Shown: positions 48,748-56,371 of the stretch, piece after piece
How positions within the stretch are numbered: position 1 is the first letter of the stretch
Layout: every line of letters begins with the position of its first letter
From: Comamonas aquatica NBRC 14918
GTDB lineage: Bacteria > Pseudomonadota > Gammaproteobacteria > Burkholderiales > Burkholderiaceae_C
Length of the DNA: 62,279 nucleotides
Reading direction: 5' to 3'
NCBI RefSeq assembly: GCF_000739875.1
Contig: NZ_BBJR01000050.1
Span: 1-62,279, forward strand
Made by a program: the position numbers and the translations under genes
The notes under the pieces: generated by a model
Told to the model about the DNA's origin: nothing
The model's database searches: none
The model's input: only the letters and a program-made list of their open reading frames with translations

Positions 48748-49752
48748 ATGACGCCACGGCCTGCTCCCATTTCTGCATCGGACCTCCAACCCGCCAGTGC
48801 TTCGGCGGACGGAGGCATTCCGGCGCCGCTGGGCCGCTCGCGGGCGGTGCTGGGCCAGCTCAGCGACATGGACCTGCGCCTGCTGCGCATCTTCAAGAGC
48901 GTGGTGGAGTGTGGCGGTATGTCGGCCGCCGAGCTGGAGCTGAACATCAGCGCCTCCACGCTGAGTCGCCACATGAAGGACCTGGAAGAGCGCCTGGGCC
49001 TGGTGCTGTGCCGCCGTGGGCGCGCCGGCTTCGCCCTCACGCCCGAGGGCGCTCAGGTCTACGAGGCCACCTTGCAGCTGCTGGGCGGGGTGGGCCTGTT
49101 TCGCAGCCGTATCCATGCCATCCATGACCGCATGGGAGGCAGCCTGGAAATCGCGGTGTTCGACAAGACCGTGACCAACCCGCAGGCGCACATCGATCGG
49201 GCCCTCCAGGCCTTTCACCAGCAGGCGCCGGACGTGGAGATCCAGCTGCATGTGACCCACATGCACGAGATCGAGCGGGGCCTGATGGACGGACGCTTCC
49301 AGGTGGGCGTGATCCCTGCACACCGCAGCTCGGGCAGTCTGGTGTACCGCGACCTGTTTGCCGAGCACATGCTGCTGTACTGCGGCCCCGGCCACCCCCT
49401 GTACGGCGCGGACCACAGCCAGCTGGACTGGCCGCACCTGCAGGCACATGCGTTCGCGGGGTTGGGCTACCACTCGCCCAACATGGAACTGGCCCACCGC
49501 GTGGGCCTGCGCCGCAGGGCCACCGGCTTTGACCAGGAGGCGATTGCCACCCTGGTGCAGACCGGCTGCTACCTGGGCTTCCTGCCCGACCACTACGGGC
49601 GTCTGCTGCAGACCACCGGCCGGTTGCAGGCGATTGCGCCCGAGCGCTTTCACTACGACTGCCAGTTCGTCGCGATGTGGCGCCTGTCGCCGGCCCCCAG
49701 CCGTGCGGCGCAGGTCTTCATCGATTGCCTGGCGCAGGCGCACGCAGGCTAG
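48748..49752 (+). CDS. LysR-family regulator of the beta-alanine-type region
   Basis: A 334-residue LysR-type regulator with a ~40-residue extra N-terminus before the winged HTH (DMDLRLLRIFKSVVECGGMS, ASTLSRHMKDLEERLGLVL). The effector domain follows from about residue 130. LysR proteins of this type occur next to omega-amino acid transaminase/mmsA modules. It is divergent from the LysE exporter. Its stop overlaps that of the converging universal stress protein gene (49749-49752). Confidence 0.88.
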   Translation: MTPRPAPISASDLQPASASADGGIPAPLGRSRAVLGQLSDMDLRLLRIFKSVVECGGMSAAELELNISASTLSRHMKDLEERLGLVLCRRGRAGFALTPEGAQVYEATLQLLGGVGLFRSRIHAIHDRMGGSLEIAVFDKTVTNPQAHIDRALQAFHQQAPDVEIQLHVTHMHEIERGLMDGRFQVGVIPAHRSSGSLVYRDLFAEHMLLYCGPGHPLYGADHSQLDWPHLQAHAFAGLGYHSPNMELAHRVGLRRRATGFDQEAIATLVQTGCYLGFLPDHYGRLLQTTGRLQAIAPERFHYDCQFVAMWRLSPAPSRAAQVFIDCLAQAHAG

Positions 49753-50303
49753 GCACCGGGTGTTGCCGGCATGGCCGGGGCACCGTTCACGATCAGCACC
49801 GGCAGTGTGGCGCGGCGCAAGACCTGGTCGGCCACGGAGCCCAGCAGCACCGATTCGGCCGCCGTCAGCCCGTGCGAGCCGACGGCAATGCCCAGGCTGC
49901 CCAGCCTGTGCGCCAGGCCCACGATCTCGTCAGCGGCCTCTCCCATGAGGACATGCAGGTTCCACGGGATGGACGCCATCTCCAGCAGGCGGCGCGCGGG
50001 GGCCGTGGTGGCCCAGCCGCCGCGTGCCAGTTCGGTTTCTGCGGCTTCCTTGCTCAGCCAGGACTGCACGTGCACCAGATCGATGCCGCTCCCCTGGCCC
50101 AGGGCCACCAGATGGGCCGCCGCCTGCACGGCATGCAAGGCACAGGCCGAGCCATCGACCGCCACCAGCCAGCGCGCACTGCCGGCCTGCTGGCCTTCTG
50201 CCGTGCCCAGCCATGCCACGGCGTCGATCCGGCCCAGGTCATCACGCTGGATCTGGTCGGGAGTGGGGATGCGGTCGTGATCGTGGGCCGTGGACGGGGT
50301 CAT
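49749..50303 (-). CDS. Universal stress protein family protein
   Basis: A 184-residue UspA-fold protein with a ~40-residue N-terminal extension. The domain shows WLVAVDGSACALHAVQAAAH, VGSHGLTAAESVLLGSVADQ and LPVLIVNG. The G-2x-G-9x-G(S/T) ATP motif is present as GSHGLTAAESVLLGS. Its ATG overlaps the terC stop by ATGA, so both are co-translated, which is unusual and suggests a functional link. Confidence 0.87.
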   Translation of the reverse strand: MTPSTAHDHDRIPTPDQIQRDDLGRIDAVAWLGTAEGQQAGSARWLVAVDGSACALHAVQAAAHLVALGQGSGIDLVHVQSWLSKEAAETELARGGWATTAPARRLLEMASIPWNLHVLMGEAADEIVGLAHRLGSLGIAVGSHGLTAAESVLLGSVADQVLRRATLPVLIVNGAPAMPATPGA

Positions 50304-51271
50304 AGCGCACTCCGGGTTTTACGGTGGGAGAGGTGCATGCTCAGCAGCACCGAGGTCAGAACGATGGACCCGACGATCACCAGCGACCACTGCACCGGCA
50401 TGTGGAACCAGGGCATGGCCAGCATCTTGCCGCCGATATAGATCAGCACCAGGGCCAGGCCGTACTTGAGCAGGTGGAAGCGCTCGGCCATGTCGGCCAG
50501 CAGGAAGTACAGCGCCCGCAGACCCATGATGGCAAAAATGTTGGACGTGAACACGATGAAGGGGTCGGTGGTCACGGCGAAGATGGCCGGGATGCTGTCA
50601 ACGGCAAACACCAAGTCGCTGGCTTCGATCATCATCAGCACCAGGAACATCGGCGTTGCGTAGCGCAGGCCGTCGATGCGCACGAAGAAGGCCTGCCCAT
50701 GAAAACCGGGCGTGATGCGCATGTGGCCACGCAGCCAGCGCAGCAAGGGGTTCTTTTCCAGGTCCGGTTTCTGGTCGGCCATGACCAGCATCTTGACCCC
50801 GGTGACCACCAGCAGCAGGCCGAACACGTAGAGCACCCAGGCAAACTGCGACACCAGCCAGATACCGCCCAGGATCATGACCGCCCGCATCGCGATGGCG
50901 CCTAGCACGCCATACAGCAGCACGCGGCGCTGCAGCTCGGGCGGCACGGCGAAGTAGTTGAAGATCATCACGAAGACAAACATGTTGTCGACCGACAGGG
51001 CCTGCTCGATGAGGTAGCCGGTGAAGAACTCCAGCGCCTTGCGGTTGGCGATCTCGCGGCCGGCCGTGCCATCCAGGTACCACCACCACAGGGCGCCGAA
51101 GGTGATGGCCAGGGCCATCCAGGTGGCGGTCCAGCAGGCCGCTTCCCGCGCCGAGACGCGGTGCGCCTTGTTGCCACCCAGCACGAACAGGTCCAGCAGC
51201 AGCATGGCCAGCACGAAGGCGATGAATCCGGCCCACATCGGGCCGGTGGCCAGGGATTCGATGTTGCTCAT
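50300..51271 (-). CDS. TerC/Alx-family membrane protein
   Basis: A 323-residue integral membrane protein with about nine hydrophobic segments. TerC signatures are GYLIEQALSVDNMFVFVMIF and MMIEASDLVFAVDSIPAIFA, with paired acidic residues in the helices. Family members (Alx, MeeF/MeeY) export or balance manganese, and TerC is linked with tellurite resistance. I looked for an upstream yybP-ykoY manganese riboswitch and saw no convincing one. It lies between two Usp genes. Confidence 0.92.
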   Translation of the reverse strand: MSNIESLATGPMWAGFIAFVLAMLLLDLFVLGGNKAHRVSAREAACWTATWMALAITFGALWWWYLDGTAGREIANRKALEFFTGYLIEQALSVDNMFVFVMIFNYFAVPPELQRRVLLYGVLGAIAMRAVMILGGIWLVSQFAWVLYVFGLLLVVTGVKMLVMADQKPDLEKNPLLRWLRGHMRITPGFHGQAFFVRIDGLRYATPMFLVLMMIEASDLVFAVDSIPAIFAVTTDPFIVFTSNIFAIMGLRALYFLLADMAERFHLLKYGLALVLIYIGGKMLAMPWFHMPVQWSLVIVGSIVLTSVLLSMHLSHRKTRSAL

Positions 51272-51350
51272 GGGCAGGCTCCCGACAGGGTGTTGGACGT
51301 TGGCAGCACCGGCATGGCGCGGCGGGTGTCAGCCGCCGCGGTGGATGGGC

Positions 51351-51863
51351 TCAGTTCGCGGCCATCCACAAGGCCAGTAGGCCCGCCCCCGTACCGACAC
51401 CGGCCGGAATGCCCACGCGCTCCAGCCGCGAGGCCGCTTCGCCTGCGATCACCTCCACGGGCACGCTGGTGCGCTCCAGCACCTGGTTGGTGACTGAGTT
51501 CTCGACCAGCCGGACCAGGGAACTCTTGCGCGCTGTACCCATGACGATGGCATCGCACTGCAGCCGGCGTGCGGTCTCGACAATGCAGTCGACCCTGTCG
51601 CCCACTTCGCAATGCACGGTGTAGGCAATCTCGGCGCTGTCCAGCAACTGCCGCGCCGGCGCCAGTGCCTGCCGGGCCTGTTCCTGGTGGAACTCCATCC
51701 GGCCTTCATCGCTGCTGTGGTCGCTGATGAATTTCGAGAAGGGAGGCTGCACGTTGAGCAGATGGATGTCGAGTTCGCGGTGCTTGCTGCATTCGCTGAT
51801 GACGTGGCGTACCGCGCATTGCGAACTGGCGGAACCATCCGATGGGACCAGGACTTTCAACAT
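51351..51863 (-). CDS. Universal stress protein UspA family
   Basis: A 170-residue Usp. The core shows MLKVLVPSDGSASSQCAVRH, IVMGTARKSSLVRLVENSVT and VPVEVIAGEA. The ATP-binding glycine motif is partly changed: GTARKSSLVRLVENSV lacks the second glycine. It ends with a hydrophobic, Gly-rich C-terminal tail (GIPAGVGTGAGLLALWMAA) beyond the usual domain. It lies 79 bases upstream of terC on the same strand, and divergent from nhaR. Confidence 0.87.
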   Translation of the reverse strand: MLKVLVPSDGSASSQCAVRHVISECSKHRELDIHLLNVQPPFSKFISDHSSDEGRMEFHQEQARQALAPARQLLDSAEIAYTVHCEVGDRVDCIVETARRLQCDAIVMGTARKSSLVRLVENSVTNQVLERTSVPVEVIAGEAASRLERVGIPAGVGTGAGLLALWMAAN

Positions 51864-52042
51864 GGCGCGTCTCCTTGAAATGGGGCGGTCTGTCAGGAAC
51901 ATCGCGTGCAGGTCCGGTGGTGGTCCAAGGGCTGTGCCGTGGGAAGGTCACCGGTCTTGCACAGAATGCAGCCCCACGATAGCGGGGCACCGGATTTGTA
52001 AAAGCAGATAATTGGGAAACCTCAGTTCTGGAAAACCGAACC

Positions 52043-52927
52043 ATGGGCACAGGCTTCAGTTACCGGCATCTGTACTATTTCTGGGTGGTCGCCAAGGAGG
52101 GAGGCATGGCCCGCGCCGCAGCCCGCCTGGGCATGGCCGTGCAGACCGTGAGCACCCAGGTGCGTGAGCTGGAGCGTTCGCTGGGCTATGCCTTGTTCAA
52201 GCCCGCCGGGCGGGGCGTGGCGCTGACGGAGGCCGGCATCGCCGCCATGCGCCAGGCCGAGCAGATTTTCCAGTTGGGGGAACAGCTGCCCGACGTCGTG
52301 CGTGACGCCGTGGGTTCGCCCTCGGTGCGGCTGGTGATCGGCATTTCCGATGAGCTGCCCAAGCTGGCGGTCCGCAGCCTGATACAGCCGGTGCTGCGCG
52401 AGCCCCACCTGCGGCTGCTGTGCCTCGTCGACGAGTTCGAGGACTTGCTGGGCGATCTGGCGCTGCACCGGCTGGACATCGTGCTGGCCGACCGTGCCGC
52501 GCCGCCCAATCCCAGCCTGAAGGTGTACAGCCACGCGCTGGGGGCCTCGGCCCTGGCCTGGTACGCGCCCGCCTCGCTGTATGCGACGGCGCGCCGGGGC
52601 TTTCCGGATTCTCTGGCGCGCGTGCCCGTGCTGCTGCCCACCACCCACGCGGCCGTGCGCGCCCGGCTGGACCAGTGGTTCGAGCGCCTGGGGATCAAGC
52701 CGCACGTGGTGGGTGAATTCGAGGACAGCGCCTTGCTCAAGACGTTTGGTGCCGCCGGCATGGGGGTCTTTCCGATGGCCGGCCTGGTGCACGACGAACT
52801 GGTGTCGCGCTACGGGGTGAAGCGCGTGGGCGCCTGCGAAGGCGTCGAGGAGTACTTCTTCGCGATCGGCGCCAACAAGAAGGTGCTGCACCCGTTGGTG
52901 CAAAGGCTGCTGCCCAACCAACGCTAG
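52043..52927 (+). CDS. nhaR: LysR-family regulator NhaR
   Basis: A 294-residue NhaR-type regulator. The characteristic start SYRHLYYFWVVAKEGGMARA is followed by the HTH and KPAGRGVALTEAG; the effector domain has IGISDELPKLAVRSLIQPVL and ends with FAIGANKKVLHPLVQRLL. In E. coli NhaR responds to sodium and controls nhaA, osmC and pga genes. No sodium antiporter is next to it here; the neighbours on the other strand are Usp and terC genes, which may be its targets (inference). It is the last core-like gene before the island edge. Confidence 0.9.
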   Translation: MGTGFSYRHLYYFWVVAKEGGMARAAARLGMAVQTVSTQVRELERSLGYALFKPAGRGVALTEAGIAAMRQAEQIFQLGEQLPDVVRDAVGSPSVRLVIGISDELPKLAVRSLIQPVLREPHLRLLCLVDEFEDLLGDLALHRLDIVLADRAAPPNPSLKVYSHALGASALAWYAPASLYATARRGFPDSLARVPVLLPTTHAAVRARLDQWFERLGIKPHVVGEFEDSALLKTFGAAGMGVFPMAGLVHDELVSRYGVKRVGACEGVEEYFFAIGANKKVLHPLVQRLLPNQR

Positions 52928-53000
52928 GAACACCTGGCACGGTGTGGGTGTGTTGCGAGACCGGCAGGGCAGTGCAGCGGGTGAGGGCTGGGTGCCCCAA

Positions 53001-53023
53001 AGAAAAAGCGCCGTAAAGGCGCT
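53001..53023 (-). terminator. Terminator of the interrupted tRNA-Ser gene
   Basis: A stem AGCGCC (53007-53012) / GGCGCT (53018-53023) with loop GTAAA. On the minus strand it is followed by T5 and CTTT. It lies 15 bases past the CCA end of the tRNA fragment, as for an ordinary tRNA terminator. Confidence 0.8.
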
Positions 53024-53038
53024 GGTTGATTGGCTATC

Positions 53039-53059
53039 TGGCGGAGGCTGTGAGATTCG
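53039..53059 (-). other. tRNA-Ser 3' end: attachment-site remnant (island left edge)
   Basis: On the minus strand this reads CGAATCTCACAGCCTCCGCCA, which fits the last 21 nt of a tRNA-Ser: T-loop end CGAAT, T-stem half CTCAC, acceptor half AGCCTCC, discriminator G, CCA. The remaining tRNA body is missing; the DNA right of it turns AT-rich at once. This is the usual att half-site left by tRNA-targeting integrases. The reconstituted tRNA-Ser should lie at the other end of the island, beyond 62,279. Confidence 0.75.
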
Positions 53060-53375
53060 GCGTCAGATGATAAAAGTTCTTAAAAATCAATAACTTATGA
53101 CTTTTTAAAAACTGCGTGTGTACCACTCAAATGGACTTCTTAGTGTACCAGTACGAAGCACATTATTGATGCCGTTTGCCGTGTAGTTGTCGGCTTTGCA
53201 GTGCGATAGCCGTCTGAAGATTACGCAACATAAACACCTGCTTTTTTCCAAGTAGTCACTCACTAAAGATCTGTAGCAGGATGGCCTGTCTCCCGTAGAG
53301 TTCGAGAGACGTCATTGTGTGAGGCTGGCAACTATCTAGGAAAGCTTGGTCGATTCATGTAGGCAGTTGGGGCGG
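53060..53375. other. AT-rich island-border DNA without a gene
   Basis: No protein-like frame stands out. The stretch is markedly AT-rich near the edge (for example AAAAGTTCTTAAAAATCAAT) and carries two GTGTACCA words (near 53112 and 53143). It separates the att half-site from an IS remnant. Confidence 0.55.
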
Positions 53376-53567
53376 GCTATCTGGAAACGCTGGAGCGGCT
53401 ACCACCGAAGGTCTTTGGTGGAGACCAAGATGAATTGCTTCAAGCGCCTGGGCGAGAAGGTGATGGCCAGGACGTTTGAACGCCAGGTGGCCGAGCTCAA
53501 TATTCGAGCGTCAATCCTCAATCAATTTACCGCTCTGGGCACACCCCAGACGGTCGCTGCTGCGTAA
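53376..53567 (+). pseudogene. 3' remnant of an IS5-type transposase
   Basis: The last ~63 residues of an IS5-family-like transposase are readable: AIWKRWSGYHRRSLVETKMN, FKRLGEKVMARTFERQVAE and ILNQFTALGTPQT. The remaining, N-terminal, part of the gene is absent upstream. The ATTTATGCAACAACGCC sequence at about 53605-53621 looks like the right inverted repeat of such an element. After it, a 22-codon open stretch (53609-53674) may be the tail of another broken gene. Confidence 0.75.
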
Positions 53568-53684
53568 ATCCGTCTGAGGTTTGGGGTAGCTCGGCCTCAG
53601 GGTGATTTATGCAACAACGCCTGTCAGATATGACGGAGGCTGAGCTTGCGAGTGACTTGATGGGGAATGTTTGATAAACACTGA

Positions 53685-53712
53685 AAGGGGCTTTATGCCC
53701 CTTTTTTGTTTT
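53685..53712 (+). terminator. Rho-independent terminator in the IS-remnant region
   Basis: A stem AAGGGGC / GCCCCTT with loop TTTAT, followed by T6 and GTTTTT. It probably belonged to the gene whose tail remains at 53609-53674. Confidence 0.85.
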
Positions 53713-53795
53713 TCGTTTGTTGAAACTAGGGGAGTAAGAGGACTTTTGCAAGGCACTGACTTCAAGTTTGTTCTGCCCTTATCTTTATTTTTATT

Positions 53796-53856
53796 GCGTC
53801 AAAATATTGACGCAATTTTTAAATCACGTCAAAATCCGCGTCATGAATAGCGTCAA
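53796..53856. promoter_or_regulatory. Palindromic operator and repeated half-sites at the Fic-family gene start
   Basis: GCGTCAA-AATA-TTGACGC (53796-53813) is a perfect inverted repeat. Further half-sites follow: CGTCAA (53827-53832), GCGTCA (53838-53843, overlapping the ATG) and GCGTCAA (53850-53856, inside the gene). The array would let a protein repress the gene; the encoded winged-helix N-terminus makes autoregulation likely (inference). Confidence 0.65.
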
Positions 53857-55234
53857 ACCACAGCAAGAGCTCGACTTGTTGATCAATGTCATTGAGCGTC
53901 ACCCAGAAGGGGTGAACGCTGAAGAAGTGCTGCATGAGTCTGGGCTGGCCTTGCAACGCCGTAGCCTTCAGCGCAGACTGGCTGTACTGGTTGAACAAGG
54001 GCGCATTAGGGTGCAGGGGCAAGCGCGGGCCGTGCGCTACTTTCCTGTTCTGGAAGATGAAAGCCCAAGTGGCGTAGCTTCTGCAGGCACAGAGGCTGCG
54101 ATCGAGCCATATGTTCCTGTCAGCGCTGAAGGCGAAGCCATCAAAGCGTATGTGCGTCAGCCTCGGCATTTACGCAAGCCTGTGGTCTATCGCACTGAGT
54201 TTTTGGAGCAATACCACCCCAACCACACCGCGTACCTGCCTTTGAAGCTGCGTGAACAGCTACATGCCCTGGGGCGCTCACCTGCCGAGCAAACACCTGC
54301 AGGCACCTTTGCGAGGGACATTCTCAATCGCTTGCTGATCGACCTTTCTTGGGCTTCTTCGCAACTCGAAGGCAACACCTACAGCCGTTTGGATACAGCA
54401 CGGCTGATTGAGTTTGGCCAGGTGGCAGAGGGTAAGGATGCGTTTGAAACGCAGATGATCCTGAACCACAAGCAAGCGATTGAATTCTTGGTGCACTCAC
54501 CTGAGCAGGCCGTGGTTTCGCAAGACACCATCGTGGCCTTGCATGCTTTGCTTTCCGATGGCTTGATGGCTGACCCTGCGATGTGTGGCCGCATTCGCAG
54601 CCGTGCAGTTGAAATTGGCGGCAGCGTGTACCTGCCGGTGGCTTTGCCGCAGCGCCTGGAAGAGCTGTTCGGCATCGTGGTGGGCATGGCCGCTGAAATC
54701 GAAGATCCCTTCGAGCAGGCATTCTTTTTGATGGTGCACTTGCCTTACTTGCAGCCTTTCGAGGATGTGAACAAGCGGGTGTCGCGCCTGGCTGCCAACA
54801 TTCCGTTCATTCGCCACAACCTGTGCCCGCTGTCATTCATTGATGTGCCGCAGCAAGCGTACGTGGATGCCATGATCGGCGTGTACGAACTCAACCAGGT
54901 TGACTTGCTGCGGGATGTCTTTGTGTGGGCCTATGAGCGTTCCTGCCAGCAGTACGTGGCTGTGCAGCAAAGCCTGGTGCCACCCGACATCTTGCGCCTG
55001 CGCTACCGGCAAGTGCTTGGTGAAGTGATTGCAGCTGTTGTTCGCGGCGGCCTGCCCGTGAATGAGGCCAGCGTCCAAGCCATGCTGCCTGGAAGTGTGC
55101 AGCCTGAAGACCGCGAGCACTTCACACAACTCGTACTCAAGGAACTAGCTGGCTTGCATGCAGGGAACGCCGTTCGGTTTGGACTACGGCCGCTTGAAAT
55201 GATCGATTGGAAGCAAGGACAAACTCGGTCTTAA
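53843..55234 (+). CDS. Fic-family protein with altered catalytic motif and N-terminal winged helix
   Basis: A 463-residue protein. Residues 1-70 look like a winged HTH (LLINVIERHPEGVNAEEVLH ... LVEQGRIRVQGQARAVRYF). The Fic fold follows, with a class II inhibitory motif SSQLEGN (Ser172, Glu176, Gly177). The Fic core reads LQPFEDVNKRVSRL (303-316), where the standard motif is HPFx(D/E)GN(G/K)R. The catalytic His is Gln304 and the first Gly is Val309, while Asn310 and Arg312 remain. Classical AMP transfer is doubtful. The ATG at 53843 sits inside the operator array; an open frame upstream to 53768 lacks family features. Island gene, moderately AT-richer than the core genes. Confidence 0.82.
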   Translation: MNSVKPQQELDLLINVIERHPEGVNAEEVLHESGLALQRRSLQRRLAVLVEQGRIRVQGQARAVRYFPVLEDESPSGVASAGTEAAIEPYVPVSAEGEAIKAYVRQPRHLRKPVVYRTEFLEQYHPNHTAYLPLKLREQLHALGRSPAEQTPAGTFARDILNRLLIDLSWASSQLEGNTYSRLDTARLIEFGQVAEGKDAFETQMILNHKQAIEFLVHSPEQAVVSQDTIVALHALLSDGLMADPAMCGRIRSRAVEIGGSVYLPVALPQRLEELFGIVVGMAAEIEDPFEQAFFLMVHLPYLQPFEDVNKRVSRLAANIPFIRHNLCPLSFIDVPQQAYVDAMIGVYELNQVDLLRDVFVWAYERSCQQYVAVQQSLVPPDILRLRYRQVLGEVIAAVVRGGLPVNEASVQAMLPGSVQPEDREHFTQLVLKELAGLHAGNAVRFGLRPLEMIDWKQGQTRS

Positions 55235-55243
55235 CAAGGTGTT

Positions 55244-55267
55244 TTTGAAACCGGAGGTAGCCCATCC
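55244..55267 (+). promoter_or_regulatory. Weak heat-shock sigma-32-like promoter candidate
   Basis: TTTGAAA (55244-55250) and CCCATCCA (55261-55268) resemble the -35 CTTGAA and -10 CCCCAT parts of sigma-32 promoters, but the spacer is one or two bases short. It lies upstream of the broken HTH gene and hsp20-clpG. The gap 55235-55409 shows nothing else. Confidence 0.25.
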
Positions 55268-55409
55268 ATAGGCAGCCATGATCGACATGAGGGTGGACAC
55301 GTCTATGTGTCTAGTGCGCCTTGACAACGTTTCTGTCTAGCACATACTTTGCAAAGATCTGCAAGAACTCCCAATCGTTTGTATAGATGAAGGAGCATGG
55401 AGAAGGTGC

Positions 55410-55670
55410 GATGAAAGCCTGGAGTGCTCCCCGTATTTGATGCTCGCTAATCGAACACTGTATGGACTCGCCGCGAAAGGGTAGATCCGCGCGTTCAAAG
55501 TGGGTGGTGTATGGCGATTTCGGAGAGGTGAGATTGATCAGTGGATTGCCGATCAGATGCAAGTCAGCACAAAGAAGAAGGAGGTGATGCGCAAATGTGA
55601 AAAGCAGAAATCAGCCGATCAGGTCTTGTCGCAACTGCGCGATGTTCGTCGCAGCAGGCTAACGAAATGA
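55410..55670 (+). pseudogene. Broken excisionase-like HTH gene ahead of hsp20 (the 'dna' gene position)
   Basis: One frame reads an excisionase/MerR-like helix-turn-helix: YLMLANRTLYGLAAKG, then a TAG stop (55482-55484), then IRAFKVGGVWRFRRGEIDQW and a basic tail ending LRDVRRSRLTK. The join KG*IRAFKVGG matches the family pattern KGEIPAFKVGG, so a single G-to-T change of GAG to TAG explains the stop. No proper start is found upstream, so the N-terminus is probably damaged too. A minus-strand open frame at 55311-55562 is its shadow. In the known heat-tolerance locus a small DNA-binding gene stands just here, before hsp20. Confidence 0.65.
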
Positions 55671-55698
55671 CCGAATCTTCTCTATGTGGAGGTGTGAT

Positions 55699-56271
55699 AT
55701 GGATATTGACTTCAAGAAGTTGGCACCCTGGAACTGGTTCAAAAAGGAGCAGGAGGAGCAGCAAACAGCCTCTTCCGCTCTGCCCGTGCAGCGCAATGAT
55801 CGGCTGGTGACAGCTGGTGCGGTCAGTCCGATTTTGCAGTTGCATCGCGAAATTGACCGTCTGTTCGACAATGCATTTCGGGGCGGCGGATTTCCTGCAC
55901 TAGCAGTGCAGCGCTTACCAGCCGACTGGTCGGGCATGCTAATGCCGGCTCTGGACATCCAGGAAGCCGATAAACAGTACAAGATCGCTTTGGAACTTCC
56001 CGGTGTTGAGGAGAAGGATATCCAGATCACCCTCGACAACGACGTACTGGTAGTGCGTGGTGAGAAGCGTCAGGAGCAGGAAAAGAAAGAGAGTGGCTTT
56101 CACCGCATCGAACGCTCCTATGGCAGTTTCCAGCGCGCCCTGAATCTGCCAGATGATGCCAACCAGGATTCGATCAAAGCCAATTTTAAGAACGGAGTGC
56201 TCACGATCACCATGGACAAGCGTGAGGTCAGTGCACCAAAACAGGGGCGTTCAATCCCGGTCAATAACTGA
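55699..56271 (+). CDS. hsp20: Small heat-shock protein Hsp20
   Basis: A 190-residue small heat-shock protein (IbpA/Hsp20 family). The alpha-crystallin domain runs from about residue 80 to 175 (MPALDIQEADKQYKIALELP, VLVVRGEKRQEQEKKESGFH, IERSYGSFQRALNLPDD, FKNGVLTITM). The C-terminal I-x-V anchor appears as SIPVN. It holds unfolding proteins in a refoldable state and hands them to a disaggregase. Length and position match the island-borne sHsp20 paired with ClpG/ClpK. A GTGGAGG site precedes the ATG at 55699. clpG follows 100 bases downstream. Confidence 0.94.
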   Translation: MDIDFKKLAPWNWFKKEQEEQQTASSALPVQRNDRLVTAGAVSPILQLHREIDRLFDNAFRGGGFPALAVQRLPADWSGMLMPALDIQEADKQYKIALELPGVEEKDIQITLDNDVLVVRGEKRQEQEKKESGFHRIERSYGSFQRALNLPDDANQDSIKANFKNGVLTITMDKREVSAPKQGRSIPVNN

Positions 56272-56371
56272 CGCCCTCAACCAACTCTTTCACATCGAAA
56301 CTGATCAAACGACCGGCGCGGCACTGTGCCATACGGTGCCTCGCTGCCTATCTAAGTTAAGGAGTGTCAGC

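Noticed and set aside
51272..51350. A yybP-ykoY manganese riboswitch ahead of terC
   Set aside because: Expected from the terC/alx family, but the leader is only 79 bases and I found no matching paired elements.
55311..55562. An 83-codon minus-strand frame before hsp20
   Set aside because: The plus strand here encodes a recognisable, broken HTH gene; the minus-strand product resembles nothing.
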